A stretch of DNA of 64,000 bases. Origin: Circinella umbellata. Taxonomy: Eukaryota; Mucoromycota; Mucoromycetes; Mucorales; Lichtheimiaceae. The notes under the pieces are model-generated. The model saw only the letters and a list, made by a program, of their open reading frames with translations. It was not told the origin of the DNA and made no database searches. The first letter of the stretch is position 1. Each line of letters opens with the position of its first letter. The stretch spans positions 584,210 through 648,209 of the forward strand of contig JAIWNF010000029.1 of the NCBI GenBank assembly GCA_025093555.1. The letters run 5' to 3'. Below are positions 41,753 to 54,144 of this stretch, one piece after another. The translations under genes and the position numbers were made by a program.

Positions 41753-42663
41753 CACATGTATTAATTTAATAATATACTAACCCTTTAGAACGTCGTGAGT
41801 TACGGTCAGAAATAATTCTTGCGTCTCTCACTCTTCCTGCTTGTGAAAAGAAATCCTCAAGTTCACGCGAAGATAATCGTGCAGCAAGTTGCATTACGAA
41901 AATTGTACGTCTATCTCTGACTTCTTCTGGAACAGGTGGTGAAAGTGAACGCGTTGGTCGTCGTCTTCTATTAAGTCATTTTGTATTTTTTTTAGTACTT
42001 AATAATAATAATAATTATAAAGAACAAAAACTTACTCTCTACTGTCATCTCGATCAGGATCACGTCTTCTTCTTGGAGGACTGCGACTTCTTCTTCTTCT
42101 TTCACGAGAACGAGAACGTCTACGTCTGCCATATGAAGGTGAACGACTACGATGCCTTCTACTACTACTATATCTAGAAGGTGAACGTGATCGTCGTGAT
42201 CGTGAGCGAGAATGACGGCGTGGTGATCGTGAAGAACGTCGATGTCTGGAACTGGATGAATGACGAGAACTAATATAGGTTGATAACAGTTAAATGCTGA
42301 TGTCATTTTTTTTAACAAAAAAAGAAAAAAAAAAAATGCAATAATAATAATTAAACATACCGGCGTGCTTCATCACGAGCGTCCCTATCGTGTCGATCAT
42401 GACGATGACTGCTACTGCTTCTTTTTGATTCTTCACGTTGTTCAGATTCCTCCTTCTATAAAAATCCAAAAGTATATATATATCATGATCGACGAAAAAA
42501 AAAAATTAATAAATAAATAAATAAATCATTAAAAGAAAAAAATAATCAAGGTTCTATATAAATCTAGAAAAAAGACTGGTAGATTTAATATAAAAGATAA
42601 AATACGTACGGGTTTTTCCTGGAAAGGAGCTTCCAACATTGCTTCAACATCTACACCATCCAT
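40096..42663 (-). CDS. RBM39: RS-domain splicing factor with three RRMs, RBM39/Rsd1 type
   Basis: Twelve exons on the minus strand join in phase to about 497 residues (exon limits 42663-42610, 42455-42361, 42269-42036, 41967-41782, 41673-41530, 41427-41300, 41206-41167, 41086-41017, 40910-40711, 40626-40528, 40437-40335, 40236-40096). The first 130 residues are a charged RS domain ([20 protein letters not shown]). RRM1 has RNP2 IFVMQL and RNP1 SKGVGYVEF; RRM2 has RNP2 LYVGSI and RNP1 SKGYAFIQY. The C-terminal domain is a U2AF-homology motif with the diagnostic Arg-Trp-Phe in [10 protein letters not shown], following [20 protein letters not shown]. Known: RBM39 (CAPER) and fission yeast Rsd1 are U2AF65-related splicing factors. 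The degenerate RNP1 of the last domain is normal for this protein-binding class. Confidence 0.95.
41706..41752. repeat. compound (AC)n(AT)n microsatellite in RBM39-type intron
   Basis: An AC dinucleotide run at about 41706-41731 continues into an AT run to 41752, inside the intron between the exons ending at 41673 and starting at 41782. Confidence 0.9.
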
Positions 42664-43159
42664 TTTTGAATTCCTATTTTTTTTTTTTTTTAGTATAAAA
42701 AAAAGAAGGTAACAGAACTAGTTATTTTATTCTTTGGGATTATAGAATAGACTTGGAAACTCCTCCGACCCTTTTCCGATTTTGGAAACAATAATTTTTA
42801 CTTTGTTGTATCCGAATTATATTTTGTATTAAGCAACTCGAAAAACAACATTTAGATAATCGTTGATTATAGAAATATATCTTTGCTGAGACGTTTTTTT
42901 CTAATATATAAGTAGTACTGACATATATTGTGTCATAGTTTATGTATACAATTTCTTACTTATTCACTACTTTATAATGTTTGAAAGTTGAATAATCTTT
43001 GTAACATACATATATTTTACAGAGAGTAATAATTATTATGATAAATAGTAATAAAACATAAGGAACTAAAAAAGAGATTGATGAAACAGAAGCCTGTACA
43101 TAGAGCTATATACAAAAAAATGATAATGGCAATGATGATAATGTCGATTATTGTTAATG
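42664..43159. other. intergenic, RBM39-type promoter to MedA 3' end
   Basis: Poly-T run directly upstream of the splicing factor start (42678-42691), then AT-rich DNA. No gene seen. Confidence 0.5.
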
Positions 43160-44766
43160 CTATTGTTGAGGAGGAAATACAGACGTCCGATATTTGGTGA
43201 CAATCTTTTTTAAGGCTAAAGGAATAGTATTCCAACTAAATACTTTAATCTAAAATAATAATAAGAAAAAAGTTTAGTAAGTGAGCTTCGTATAATATTA
43301 TAAAATGAACAGTTATAAAAACCTACATCTTTTTCAATATGTCTTGGTTTTGGGTTAGGGAAATTCATAATAAGTCGAAAGAAAGCTGCCGTTTCAGCAC
43401 GATTTTTACTCGCAGTTACTGGTTTAAAGCCTTCCAAATTTCTTCGTACACGATTCTTTTCTTCCATTGAAAGATTCATGTTCAAAAGAAACTCCAATAG
43501 CTGAACTAAATCCACAGAAGTCATGAAACATTGTTGTTGTGATTCCCAATAAATACACGAAACAATACAAAATGAATTGATCCGATTAACTTGACCACGA
43601 TGTGATTCTTGAGAAACAGGTTGAAACCCACATACTATTTTGTTGTCACCAGGACGTTCTTCGCGCCAAAATTGAACTAGACGACGCTTTTGTTGTATTT
43701 CTTCAGGTGTCCAATCAAATTGCATCATGGCTAAATCGTTATCAAATTCAACATGATAACCTTCGTTCTGTTGTTGTTCTGGTTTTCCTCGGTATAAGTT
43801 TTGATATTCAGATATGCCATGAAATAAATCTTCTTCAGAAGAGGATGAAAGTGAGTATTTGGATCGTCGCTTGTGGGGTTGAGGTGGTTGGCCTAGACTC
43901 GAATAGAATTGTTGGTTCCATTGACTCATGGTGATAGTTGTAGGTGATGATAGTGATGACGATGATGGTCGTGTAGTCGTAGTAGTAGGAATGGTATTAT
44001 TAGATGAAAAAGATGATGATGAAGGTTCGGAGGGTCTTGAAAGTGAATCGTAGCGTTGAATAGTCGGTGGTGGTGGGACAGTAGGTTGTATTTCATTGCG
44101 TTCATGTGGAATCGAAGGTAATTGTTGCTTTTGTTGAAGTTGTTCTTGTTGAGGTGATAATTGTAGATTTGACACTGACCACCACCCTTCATTATTATTA
44201 TTATTTATATTGCTATCGTTGCTATTGTTGTTTATCACGTTATAAGGTCGATGATTTAATGTGTTGTTACTATTGTTGTCATACAAATATATTTGCTGCT
44301 GCTGTGGTGATAGCTGTTGTTGTTGTTGTTCCATGCTCATAAACCGTCGTTGTTGTTCTTGCTGTTGAATAGGATTCACTATTATCCCGTCTTGTAATGA
44401 TAAATAGCGTTGTTGTCCATGATGTTGTTGTGCAAACGTAGACGTGAAACCAGTATTATTATTGTTTGGATATAATGGCTTGTTGAACTGTTCTTGTTGT
44501 TGTGGTTGTCCGGTCCACGGAAACGAATTAGTCATCGTAGAAGATATATTATGATATTCGTGCTGCCTTTGTAATTGTCCTTGTTCTAACTGTTCTACTG
44601 ATGAGTTATATTGCGTTGTTAATCCTGATAACGAATTTGGTATGCTAGATGATGGGGATGATGATGATGATGCTGGTGACAGAATATTGTGATGATTTGA
44701 AGCATTTCCATTTCCATTATATGACAAACTAGGTAAATTTAATCTTTGCTTTTGATCGAGGTTCAT
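43160..44766 (-). CDS. medA: Medusa (MedA)-like developmental regulator
   Basis: Two exons on the minus strand (44766-43327 and 43249-43160) join in phase to about 509 residues. The conserved C-terminal block runs FDWTPEEIQQKRRLVQFWRE, KIVCGFQPVSQ, EEKNRVRRNLEGFKPVTASK, then FFRLIMNFPNPKPRHIEKD and, across the intron, IKVFSWNTIPLALKKIVTKY. The end of this pattern, NPKPR.IEKD.KVF.W, is the hallmark of the MedA family. Known: medA in Aspergillus regulates conidiophore development, adhesion and virulence-related traits as a transcriptional regulator. The first 300 residues are disordered and rich in Gln, Asn, Ser and His. The splice is decisive: without it the frame reads on into unrelated residues and loses the conserved end. 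Confidence 0.88.
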
Positions 44767-45200
44767 TTATAATTTAAAAAATAAAATGAATCAATATAAG
44801 AATAGAATTTATATTGTTGTTAGCACAATATAAAGTTAAAATATTTAAAAAAAAGTGTGCACAAGGTCTCACTTGAATTATGTGAAACGACAAACAAAGA
44901 ACAAAAACGGAAAAAGAAACAAAAATTGAAAGGAATTAGAAATTATTATTTTTTTTCTTACGAAAAATATGAATCGAAAACTCGATGTAGATTCATTCAG
45001 AGAGAAAAAAAAAAATACAACCCCGGACCAGATCCAGTAGTGGGGTCTGTGTCCTGTAAAAATAGAAGAATAAATTAGACCTCTTTTTTTTTTCTTTATT
45101 TCCAAGGGTTTCTTCTATTTTCTTCACGATATCATTGCCTATTTTCTTTTTATACGTAACATTTTTTGGGTAAGCTTTTATAGAATATTCTTTTCTATCT

Positions 45201-45237
45201 AAGATCTATATATATATATATATATAAGATCTATATC
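45201..45237. repeat. AT tract bounded by two AAGATCTATAT copies
   Basis: AAGATCTATAT occurs at 45201-45211 and 45226-45236 with pure AT between them. AGATCT is itself palindromic, so the whole unit can form a hairpin. Confidence 0.8.
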
Positions 45238-48215
45238 TGAGCCATTAAGAAGTGATGCATGCTTACGTTGACAGTTTAAAGAATTTTTTTTTACAAGAAG
45301 TATCTCGAGTTAGCATAGTTCGGATAGAAATCCTAAAAAGGCAATTTTTTTATTATTGTTCTATCCAGTGGTAGAGTGGCGGGATAAAGTACACGCTGTC
45401 AAGTACCGCTTTAGAACATGGTCTAGATGCTTATAGATGTATATAAATGTCACCTCATTTTCAGTTGACTCTTTCTGACTTAACTGCTCTCAGTAGAATC
45501 AAAGAATCTACTAGAAAAACTAGAAATTAAGGAAAGGCTATTCACATGTCAATCATGCCACGTTATACGTCATTGGTATATAAGAATAGAAAATGAGAGA
45601 AATAATAATACTTACTATTTAACAATAAACGCGACTTTATCTTATTTTTTCCACATTAGTTTCACATGTTACTAAACAAGCTTTGACATAATAATTCAAT
45701 ACTAGTTTGACATGAATTAATTCTCGTTATCAAGTACATTTATCTTAATTGTTTTCTGACAGTTAATAAACAAATGATCAATGTGGTGTCTCATGATTAT
45801 GCTTAGTTTTGCTACAAGTGAAAATAATATATCGTTGACAAAAGGATAGCGACCATCATTTTATTGATTGTAAAAAAAAATTAAACAGTAATACATAGGT
45901 AACAATAACAAAATAATATGTAAATGAGTTGAATGGTTTGAAAAACTAGAACTTACAGTGAACCAGAGTGTAGGAATAATTAAATGATATACCCTTTTAT
46001 GATTTATTATATTTCTTTTGGGTTCTTTCTTCATGCCAAAACTCTATCGTAAAGACTATTAATCGCCGACGCTGTACAATTATAATTCATCCTTACGTAT
46101 GAATGAAAGACTCTTATTGATGAATGATTTGTTGAGAGAATATACTGTTTCACACAGTTGAGATTCTGCTTATATCATATTGCAATACCAGAGAAGAGCC
46201 GTACAACCCATTCGTTATACAGTAGTGATACATGTAACAGTCCTCGTTAACAAAATGCTCTTTTTATTACTTTTACCTTTCCCATTATTATCACACATCC
46301 GATAAGAATTGATTTTACAGCGATAAATAATAGATATGCTAAAAAGACCCATGTGTAAGTAGTATTGGCTCAAAAAGAAGTGTGTGGGTAATAATTTAGA
46401 AAGACTTAAGTATTTGCATCATATAAGTATCGAAGTCATAAAAAGGTGCTGCGTGATTTGACAAGGAGTTTGATATGCTTGAATAAAGTAAAAACTTCTT
46501 AAAAATAGTAGTCTATTATTCCCTTTTATATCTTTTATGTCATGGTATATGATGCTCTTATTAGCGTTCTAATTATAGGAACCTTTCAATAATAAAATAA
46601 AGGAATACACGGACGGTATATATCGACATCCTTTTGTTTTCAAAGAATTCATTTTACGGTGACATACAAAACGATATTTTATGCATCTTATTATAGTACC
46701 AGATTATGTGCGATGCATAAAATAATGAAACTGACTTGATATCAAAAATTTTAAGGTGTCTCTTTTAAGAGAAAAAAAAAAGCACGTGTATATTATTGAA
46801 TTGATGCGTTATGTGAATCCTTAGCATATTCCTTATGAGCACCCTTAGTAGATCCCCATACTAATCTCACAATACGTAAATCGTTAATAGATTTCATCAT
46901 ACTACATTATTTTTTTTTTTACTTTTACAAGAAAAGTATAGTAGATATAGTATCTTGATAATTGTTGGAATGTTGACCTCCTTTTTTATTGAGTCATTAT
47001 ATGTATGGTGAATTTTGTAATGCATCATATGAAATATGTCATTGAGGAAGTATATTATAATATATACAAAAGCTTTTTCAGATACCATCTCACTTAGGAT
47101 ACCAAAAAGTGATGATACAAGTTATATATTGAATGATGTACGAGAAGTCTTTCATGCTTTCTTTTAGCTTTTCTAGCTTGAAAGAAAAGTGGTAAGCAAA
47201 ATACTTATTAGTATGCTAGTTGTATAGCGCATGCAGACTTTATTCTTTTTGATCACACCAATAGACAAGCGTATATTTTCACATTGTACCAACTTTTCAT
47301 CCTATAAGGAAAGATCATTCTCAATAAGAAGCATCAACTAATTCACAATTTTTATTATAAAACTATTACATAAGAATTATCATTTTTATTAAAATGATGA
47401 TTCAACAACACACGTATAAGACAGGGTATATCAGGACTTGCTTTATCCAAAAAGAAAAATATTTAATGGTGGCTCATACAAATAAAGTTAACTATTTGGG
47501 AGCTTTTTATTCTATATAAGTACGTATAGTTTGATTTGTGGAACTAAATTAGTAATATACAACGGCATGACATCATGAAACTAGCATTACATCCGAGATA
47601 CGTATGTTTTAAAGTTATTGAGATGAGTAACTAGTTTTTACTGAGAATACGTAAATAAAACACATTTATATTTGTATATATAAGAGATTATGTAGGTAGA
47701 ATAATGAATATATGATTTTGTTTTAATAGACAATGAAGTGGTTTCCTTTTTCATTATACATATAATTTTTTTTTCAGTTTCTTTAAAATTTTATTTATTA
47801 ATGATATATTACAATAAAATTTGCAATTATATTCACGTTTTTTACTTACTGATTGTGCATAGTAGTACATGATCGATAAAAAAAAATATGAAGCTGGTAT
47901 ATATATAACTTTACCACGTTGTGTGTGTAGCAATTCATTCTTGTCTGCGCACAGGCCCTCACTTGTTACTTCGCTAAATATAGCAAGGAGTAACTTTCCA
48001 CATGTCATCGGTTCACCAAAGTAAATCACTTAATTGAGACTCAGGGTAAGTTGTACTTTGAACAAGCCTATATAAAGTTTGTAAGAAAGGGTTAAGAACA
48101 GGGCGGTAATAAAGAAAGTTTAACATGCACATAAAACAGATGATGCGAACAAATAAACTACTCTGTATCCAAAAAGATGTGATATCAAGTACTTTACATT
48201 TTATGACAGTCAGAC

Positions 48216-48220
<5 letters not shown>

Positions 48221-48248
<28 letters not shown>
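48221..48248. repeat. (TA)14 microsatellite
   Basis: Uninterrupted TA dinucleotide run, seen directly. Confidence 0.9.
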
Positions 48249-48252
<4 letters not shown>

Positions 48253-49693
48253 AGTTTTCTTTCAAAGAAAAAAAACTGCTATTTTTATTATTATTGAATA
48301 TTGTTACAATAAAAATGGTTCTTTGATTATGTCAAAAATAAATATGCTGAAATAATAAAATATATGCACCTGACTTCAAAACCCGCTTTTATAATATATA
48401 TGCAATTAAATAATGATTTCGATTGAAGTAGTACGAGGACATAAAAAATTATCTTGAGCAAAATATAATAATGATGTATGAATAGGTATTGAACATGTGC
48501 TTTTACATATAACTTTTTATCATAAATTATTAATGGTGTAATATCATCAACGTGCTCTTTATTATTCATATTATCATCATTGATAATGGTTTTTTTTAAA
48601 AGAAATAAACTGCAACGAAGAGAAAAGAAGCATGAAAATAAAATGTTTAGAAAATGATGGAGTTTTAAACGGATCCAACAAATATGTGCTATTTATCATA
48701 TCAATTGATTATACTTTTTAGAGTAGTAGTTAAAATTATCATGATCGAGGATAAAAAAAGAAGTAGGGGAAAAAGAAGTGATCGGCCATGCCGAAGTTGA
48801 GTTGGAAAAACTAAAAAGTAACATTCACTACAGCCATCAATCTGAGTTGCATCAAAATGGGAATACTGGCACGTTGTATTATAGGAACAAAACAAGTTAT
48901 AACTTGGATTGATACTGCTACTAGCCCTAGCTGAAGCTTTATTTATTATTTCTCTCAATGCTTTAAAAAAAAGTCCTTGCAAATCCACAAGACCAGCAAA
49001 ATGGTTCTGGTTTTGGCGTTACACCATTTTTGCAGAGGTGACACCATAGAGTTTATAAGTGTCATGATGAGCATTGGTTGTTTCTGGAAAAAGAAATCTT
49101 TTGTCGCTGCTATGGTGATAAATCAGTATTGAAAATCATTTTCTCGAAACATTTCCAAAGCTATTGTATCATTTATATTAAAAAAAACGATATTGCCGTT
49201 TGTGGAGTAAAATTCATACAGCAGATAATTAATTTTTGAAATGAAGTTTAAAATAGAGAGCGAACTAAACCGTAACAGTTTCTTTTTGATGTTCAAAAAT
49301 ATGGTAGAACCCAAAAAGAAAGAGCTTAATGTGTCACTAAACTTTGTTTTCTCAGCGAGACTCTTTTTTTTTTTCTTCTTGAGTTATCTGAGAGACGGGA
49401 CAGAAAGAACCCCTTCCCATTTTTTTTTTAGGTGTGTGGTGCACAAGAGATTTTTTTTTTCGACTTCTCTTCCCGAATATTATAATCATACAGTAAAAAT
49501 ATTTTACGTCTTTTAAGTCATTAAGTTGGAACGATCAACCTTTCTATAGTTCTTTCCTTCTCCCTTGTCCACCCATTCATTCATTCACTCCATTCATTCC
49601 TTTTATATTTCCTCTCCTTTCCTTTTTTGTTTATAAACAAGACTACTAATCCTCTTTTTCCTCTTCTCACCTACTGTACTTTAAATCTTCATT

Positions 49694-52600
49694 ATGCTTT
49701 CCGCATCTACACTTTCATCAAATGCATCAGATGCATTTTCAACTAATTCAGGCGCACAAACGCCTATATCACCTTATTCTACTAATTCTACTCCGAAGGT
49801 TCCGGGAGGTTCAGCCAACCCTTTAACTGAACTTATTGAAACTGAAAAAAACTATATGGAAACACTTAAGATCATTGACATGGTAACGTGTTTTGTGTTT
49901 TCATATTTTCATACGTTTATAATCCAGTAACAATATAACGACTTTGTATACACGGTGATAACTAATACAGCCCTGAATTATTTTCTATTCGATATAGCAA
50001 TTGGCGCCTTTATGGACTAATCGATCTATTATTGACTTTACTGAACTTATCAATAATGTTCGCGAAATTATTGAAGTTAACCAACGATTCTGTGTGGTAA
50101 ATATCATTATCATAATCCTTAAAAAAAAGAAGGGAGACATTCAAAGCTGTAATACATATTGCATATACTTATTTCAACCAATGACGAATCCTATACAATT
50201 CATGTATACAACTTTAATTTTATCTTGCAGAAATTAGTCAAGATTGCAGCAAACCCTCAGACAATCAAGGAGCTTGGAGATGTGCTCATGCAATGGGTTA
50301 GTTATATATAGTATTTAATGTTATCGTTGTACACATGTTGACTGCTAGTATATTATATTTTTATTCGTCAATTGTGTTACTTATCAATTAAATTTCCAAT
50401 TTACTTAGATCGATGATATGGAAGTTCCATATGCAAATTTCTCGCGTGGTTATATTACTAATCTTAATAAGCGTCAAGATATCATCAATCAACCTGGCAT
50501 CCAAAAACTACTCCATGTAACTACTTCATTAGAATATAATATTTGCTATTACAATAAGAAGCAAATGATTTGTTAATTCCGGTTATTTGTAAATATAGGA
50601 TATATCTACTCGAGCATCTTATGAAATTACTTTAGAGTCTTTATTCAATGCGCCCGTACAACAATTAAAATATTACAAAGTTCTTTATAGTGTAAGTATT
50701 ATTATTTTTTATTATTTGATCAAAAATAATTACATCACAAGAACAAAAGAATGATGTTCATATTTTTTTTAATGAAATGCAAAATAGCGTCTTTTGGAAA
50801 GTGCTGAGCCTGGTCGGGCTGATCACAAGCTTTTGGTGAAGGCTAACCGACGCATAGACACAGTCATGTTGATGGCTCAAAAAATTTCTGGAATATCGTC
50901 TGTAGCGGGAGACCCCTCTTCTTCCCCTTCTTCTTCTTCAAGAGCTCACACTAAACCACTTCCTATCGTTACACCCATTCAAACTGACATGACATCTGTG
51001 CGTTCTGAGTTTATTACTTTTGATGGTTGTAAACTGGACTGTTCTCAAATCGTCGATCTTTTCAGCGGTTCGCCTATGGTTTGTATCTACTTTTTTTTTA
51101 TTGAAGTTTAAGGGGAGAAAAAGGTAGAAAAGAGGGAGGAGCAAGGGTTAAATCAATAAAAAACAGGGATAGCTCTTTCGTTTTTTTAGATGTTTTATAT
51201 GTATATAATTCTTATACCTTAATTCTCATTTTGTATTTCGTTTCTTATTTCTACAATCCACATTCCCTTTTTAATATAAAAATAGCCCCAGTTTCAACCA
51301 CGTTTACCCAACGATGCAGCAACCATTTTACGGAATCATTTTGTTCAGTTACCCGGAGAAACAAATGAAACAACACCGATTCGCGTTCAGCTTATCCTTA
51401 CGAACGAAATTTTACTTATCGCTAAGGAAGTTGAAAACAACAATTATGCACTCTTGTATCCACCCCTTTCAGTCAATGATATTACTGTAAAGTCAATAAA
51501 TATTGACAGAGAATTGGTTGGTGAATATATTGCGGAATTCACTGTCGCGGGTAAAAAACACTTAGCGATGCGTGCCGACAACAAAGAAATCCGTAACAAG
51601 TGGATCGGTGTCGATGAACATGCACCCAGCTCATTAACGCTTTCACCAAAACAACTTAGGATGGTAGTGCAAAAGCACGCCGGTGTTAGCGGAGAACGAG
51701 ACGGAGCAGTATCAGCCTCAAATGCAACAGCTCGAAAGAGTATGTTTAAACCTGAAGTGTTTACCTATTACACCGATCAAACGGGTGAAATTTCACCATT
51801 ATCTTCTGATGAATCCGATAATGAAGACTTTCGTCCACAAGGTAAGAACGAAACAATGAAAGAGTTGGAACACAAAGAAAAGAACAAAAAGTCAAGTGAT
51901 GGAAGGTTATTTTTGTGTGGGTGGGGGTGTATACGCAAAAAGGAAAAAAAGGAAGAGTTACTAAGCGCCTCATCTAAATGTATAAAAAAAAACTTATTCA
52001 GTTCCATCATTCTCAGCACTCATGAAAGAAGAAAAAACTCAACATGAAAGTAAAACGTTACCCGCTCCGCCACCACCTCCAAAAGTAAATGGTGGAAGTG
52101 ATTTAAAGCCTCAGTTTCATCATCAACAGCAACAAAAAGAAATGAATAATCATCACTTGTCCCCTGCACGTTCAGCAAGTCCTGCACCATCTGCTGCATC
52201 TACGAGCACTTTTAATTCGTCAGCAACGGAGGATTCACCCGGCGCGGCTGCACGACCTGTGTCACCCCGAACCATTGAAATCAGCCATGCTGTTGCACCA
52301 GTGGCTGCCATGCAAGCTGTGACTCAAGATTTTGCTGCTACTTCACTTGATTCAAACCCTGCTCCTCGTACCTCTTCCACGAACCGTAGTATTTCACCTT
52401 CACCTATGGGTATGCCTGCGCGGACTTCTTCATCTCTCCAACAACACCAACCAAGTCCTATGCAAAAAGCACTTCCACAACAACCTCCTGCTGCTCCACA
52501 ACATCATCAACCAGGTGGGGGTCCTCTTGGTACACCAATACATAATAATCCTGCGATGAATCGATCACTTCCTCCACAACCCCCAAACCAACAAAGACCA

Positions 52601-53793
52601 CCTGTGATTCATCAACCTCAGCCTCAACATATGTCTCGTCCTGGAACACCTCCAGCAGTTGGAGGAGCTCAACAAGCTTCATATTTTAATGGAATGGGTA
52701 ATCGATCGCCAAGTCCTGGAATGCATGGCTCTGTGGGTCCTGGGGGATATCCTCAGCAACAACCTACTCCACCGCCGCAGCAACAACAACAACCAATGGG
52801 TCGTCATTTGAACACACCTCCTCATTTGCATCCCCAGCGATCCATGGATGACTTGAACTCTCCACCGCGTAGTGTAAGTATCTTTTATTGTTTTTGTTTC
52901 TAGCAAGTCAATGGATCTCTTTTAATAAATGAAAATCCAATCAAACTGACTTATGTTTATTTTAGCCTACTCCACATATGGTGAATGGTCAACCTACTGG
53001 TATTCGCCAAGTTTTGTATAGTGGCCAATGTGAAGTTTTTCATTGGAAATCAGAGTCATGGTATGCTGTCGATGGTCACTGTATGCTCGAAGTACGACAA
53101 ACTTTCACCAACCGGTCAAGCGTAGCCATTTTGATGCAAAGTACTGGTCAATTGTATTTGAATGCATGGATTCTTCCTAATACCATCGTTACTCAAGCTT
53201 CACCTACTGATGTCAGTATTTCCGTCTTTATGGGCAATGTAAAGGAAAACTATCTTGTTCACTATCAATCACCTCAAGAAGCTATTCACTTGAGTCAGCT
53301 ATTGCAACATCAGCTTCAGGAATCTATTCGTATGGGTGGAACAATGGGTGAAGGTACTTTACGTGGCGGACCACCTGCTGGATCCATGTCCTTTTTGGAT
53401 GAAGATCCAAAAGACGATGAACCTCCAGCTGAATCTCAACAACCGCAAAGTTTACGTCTCGTCATGCAATGTAAGACGAAATTGTTTGTACAGCAAGAGC
53501 ATTCAAGTTGGAGTAGTTTTGGTAGCGTCGCATTAAAGATATCTCAACAGTTGCCAAGTAAAAAAATGCATGTAGAAATGGAAAATGGTAAAGGAAACAA
53601 GGCAACCAAATTGGTCAGTGCTACAGTCCACAGTCGTAATATAACACGAATAAACCCAAAACGTATTACAATGTTGTTGGTGAATGAAAAGGAACGTCAA
53701 AGTATGGTGTATATGATTCAATTCAAGGAAGAACAAACTGGTCAAAAGATTTTTGATTATTTAAAGACAAAGAATGCAGAAAATGGCTGGTAA
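49694..53793 (+). CDS. Rho guanine nucleotide exchange factor (DH-PH) with long Pro-rich region
   Basis: Nine exons (49694-49882, 49998-50096, 50231-50296, 50409-50516, 50599-50691, 50788-51078, 51286-51841, 52017-52873, 52966-53793) join in phase to about 1028 residues. A DH domain occupies about residues 45-260: NPLTELIETEKNYMETLKII, NRSIIDFTELINNVREIIEV, YANFSRGYITNLNKRQDIIN, FNAPVQQLKYYKVLY. A PH-like segment follows at about 320-440 (VQLILTNEILLIAKEVENN, FTVAGKKHLAMRADNKEI). Then comes PAPPPPPKV, a likely SH3 ligand, inside a 280-residue Pro/Gln/Ser linker, and a structured C-terminal 270 residues with VFHWKSESWYAVDGHCMLEV and a second beta-rich block, possibly another PH-superfold. Known role: activates Rho/Cdc42 GTPases at growth sites. 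The exact GTPase is unknown. Confidence 0.87.
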
Positions 53794-54144
53794 TTTAATT
53801 CCTATTTTCTCATCTCTTTTTATATCGTTTTTGTTTTTCTTTTTTGTTTTTTTTTTACCATATACAAACATTCCCCCCTCACTTCTCAAAAATCAACACA
53901 TTACATAATAATGCACGACAACATATAATTTCTTTTATCAGCAGTTTTAGTACATGTATAGAACTTATCACTTCACCTCCAGACTTTCAATTTATTCATC
54001 CTTTATCCATTTTATCTTTGTTTTGAGTTTTATTCTTTTTCTTATTTATTCATATTTCTTTTTTCTTTTCTTTGCTCATGTACTTATCCTTCAAACATGC
54101 ATAATATATATTATCCTTTTACTTTATTATCATATCATCTATTA
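53794..54144. other. intergenic between convergent genes
   Basis: T-rich 3' flanks of the RhoGEF and the Zn2Cys6 regulator. No gene seen. Confidence 0.5.

Larger units (their letters stand above)
44767..49693. other. about 4.9 kb gene-free stretch upstream of MedA and RhoGEF
   Basis: The two flanking genes are divergent, so this is a double promoter region. No frame carries a recognisable domain or coherent splice model on either strand. It contains short AT microsatellites and many AT-rich palindromes. Long upstream regions are common for fungal developmental regulators; an unannotated non-coding transcript or 5' leader introns could lie here. Confidence 0.5.

Noticed and set aside
45361..45430. 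tRNA A-box-like sequence TGGTAGAGTGGC
   Set aside because: No B box (GGTTCGANTCC) at a suitable distance and no cloverleaf could be drawn.
47754..48029. 91-codon minus-strand frame in the 4.9-kb gap
   Set aside because: Short, mixed composition, no conserved feature and ends in a poly-Lys run from T-rich DNA.
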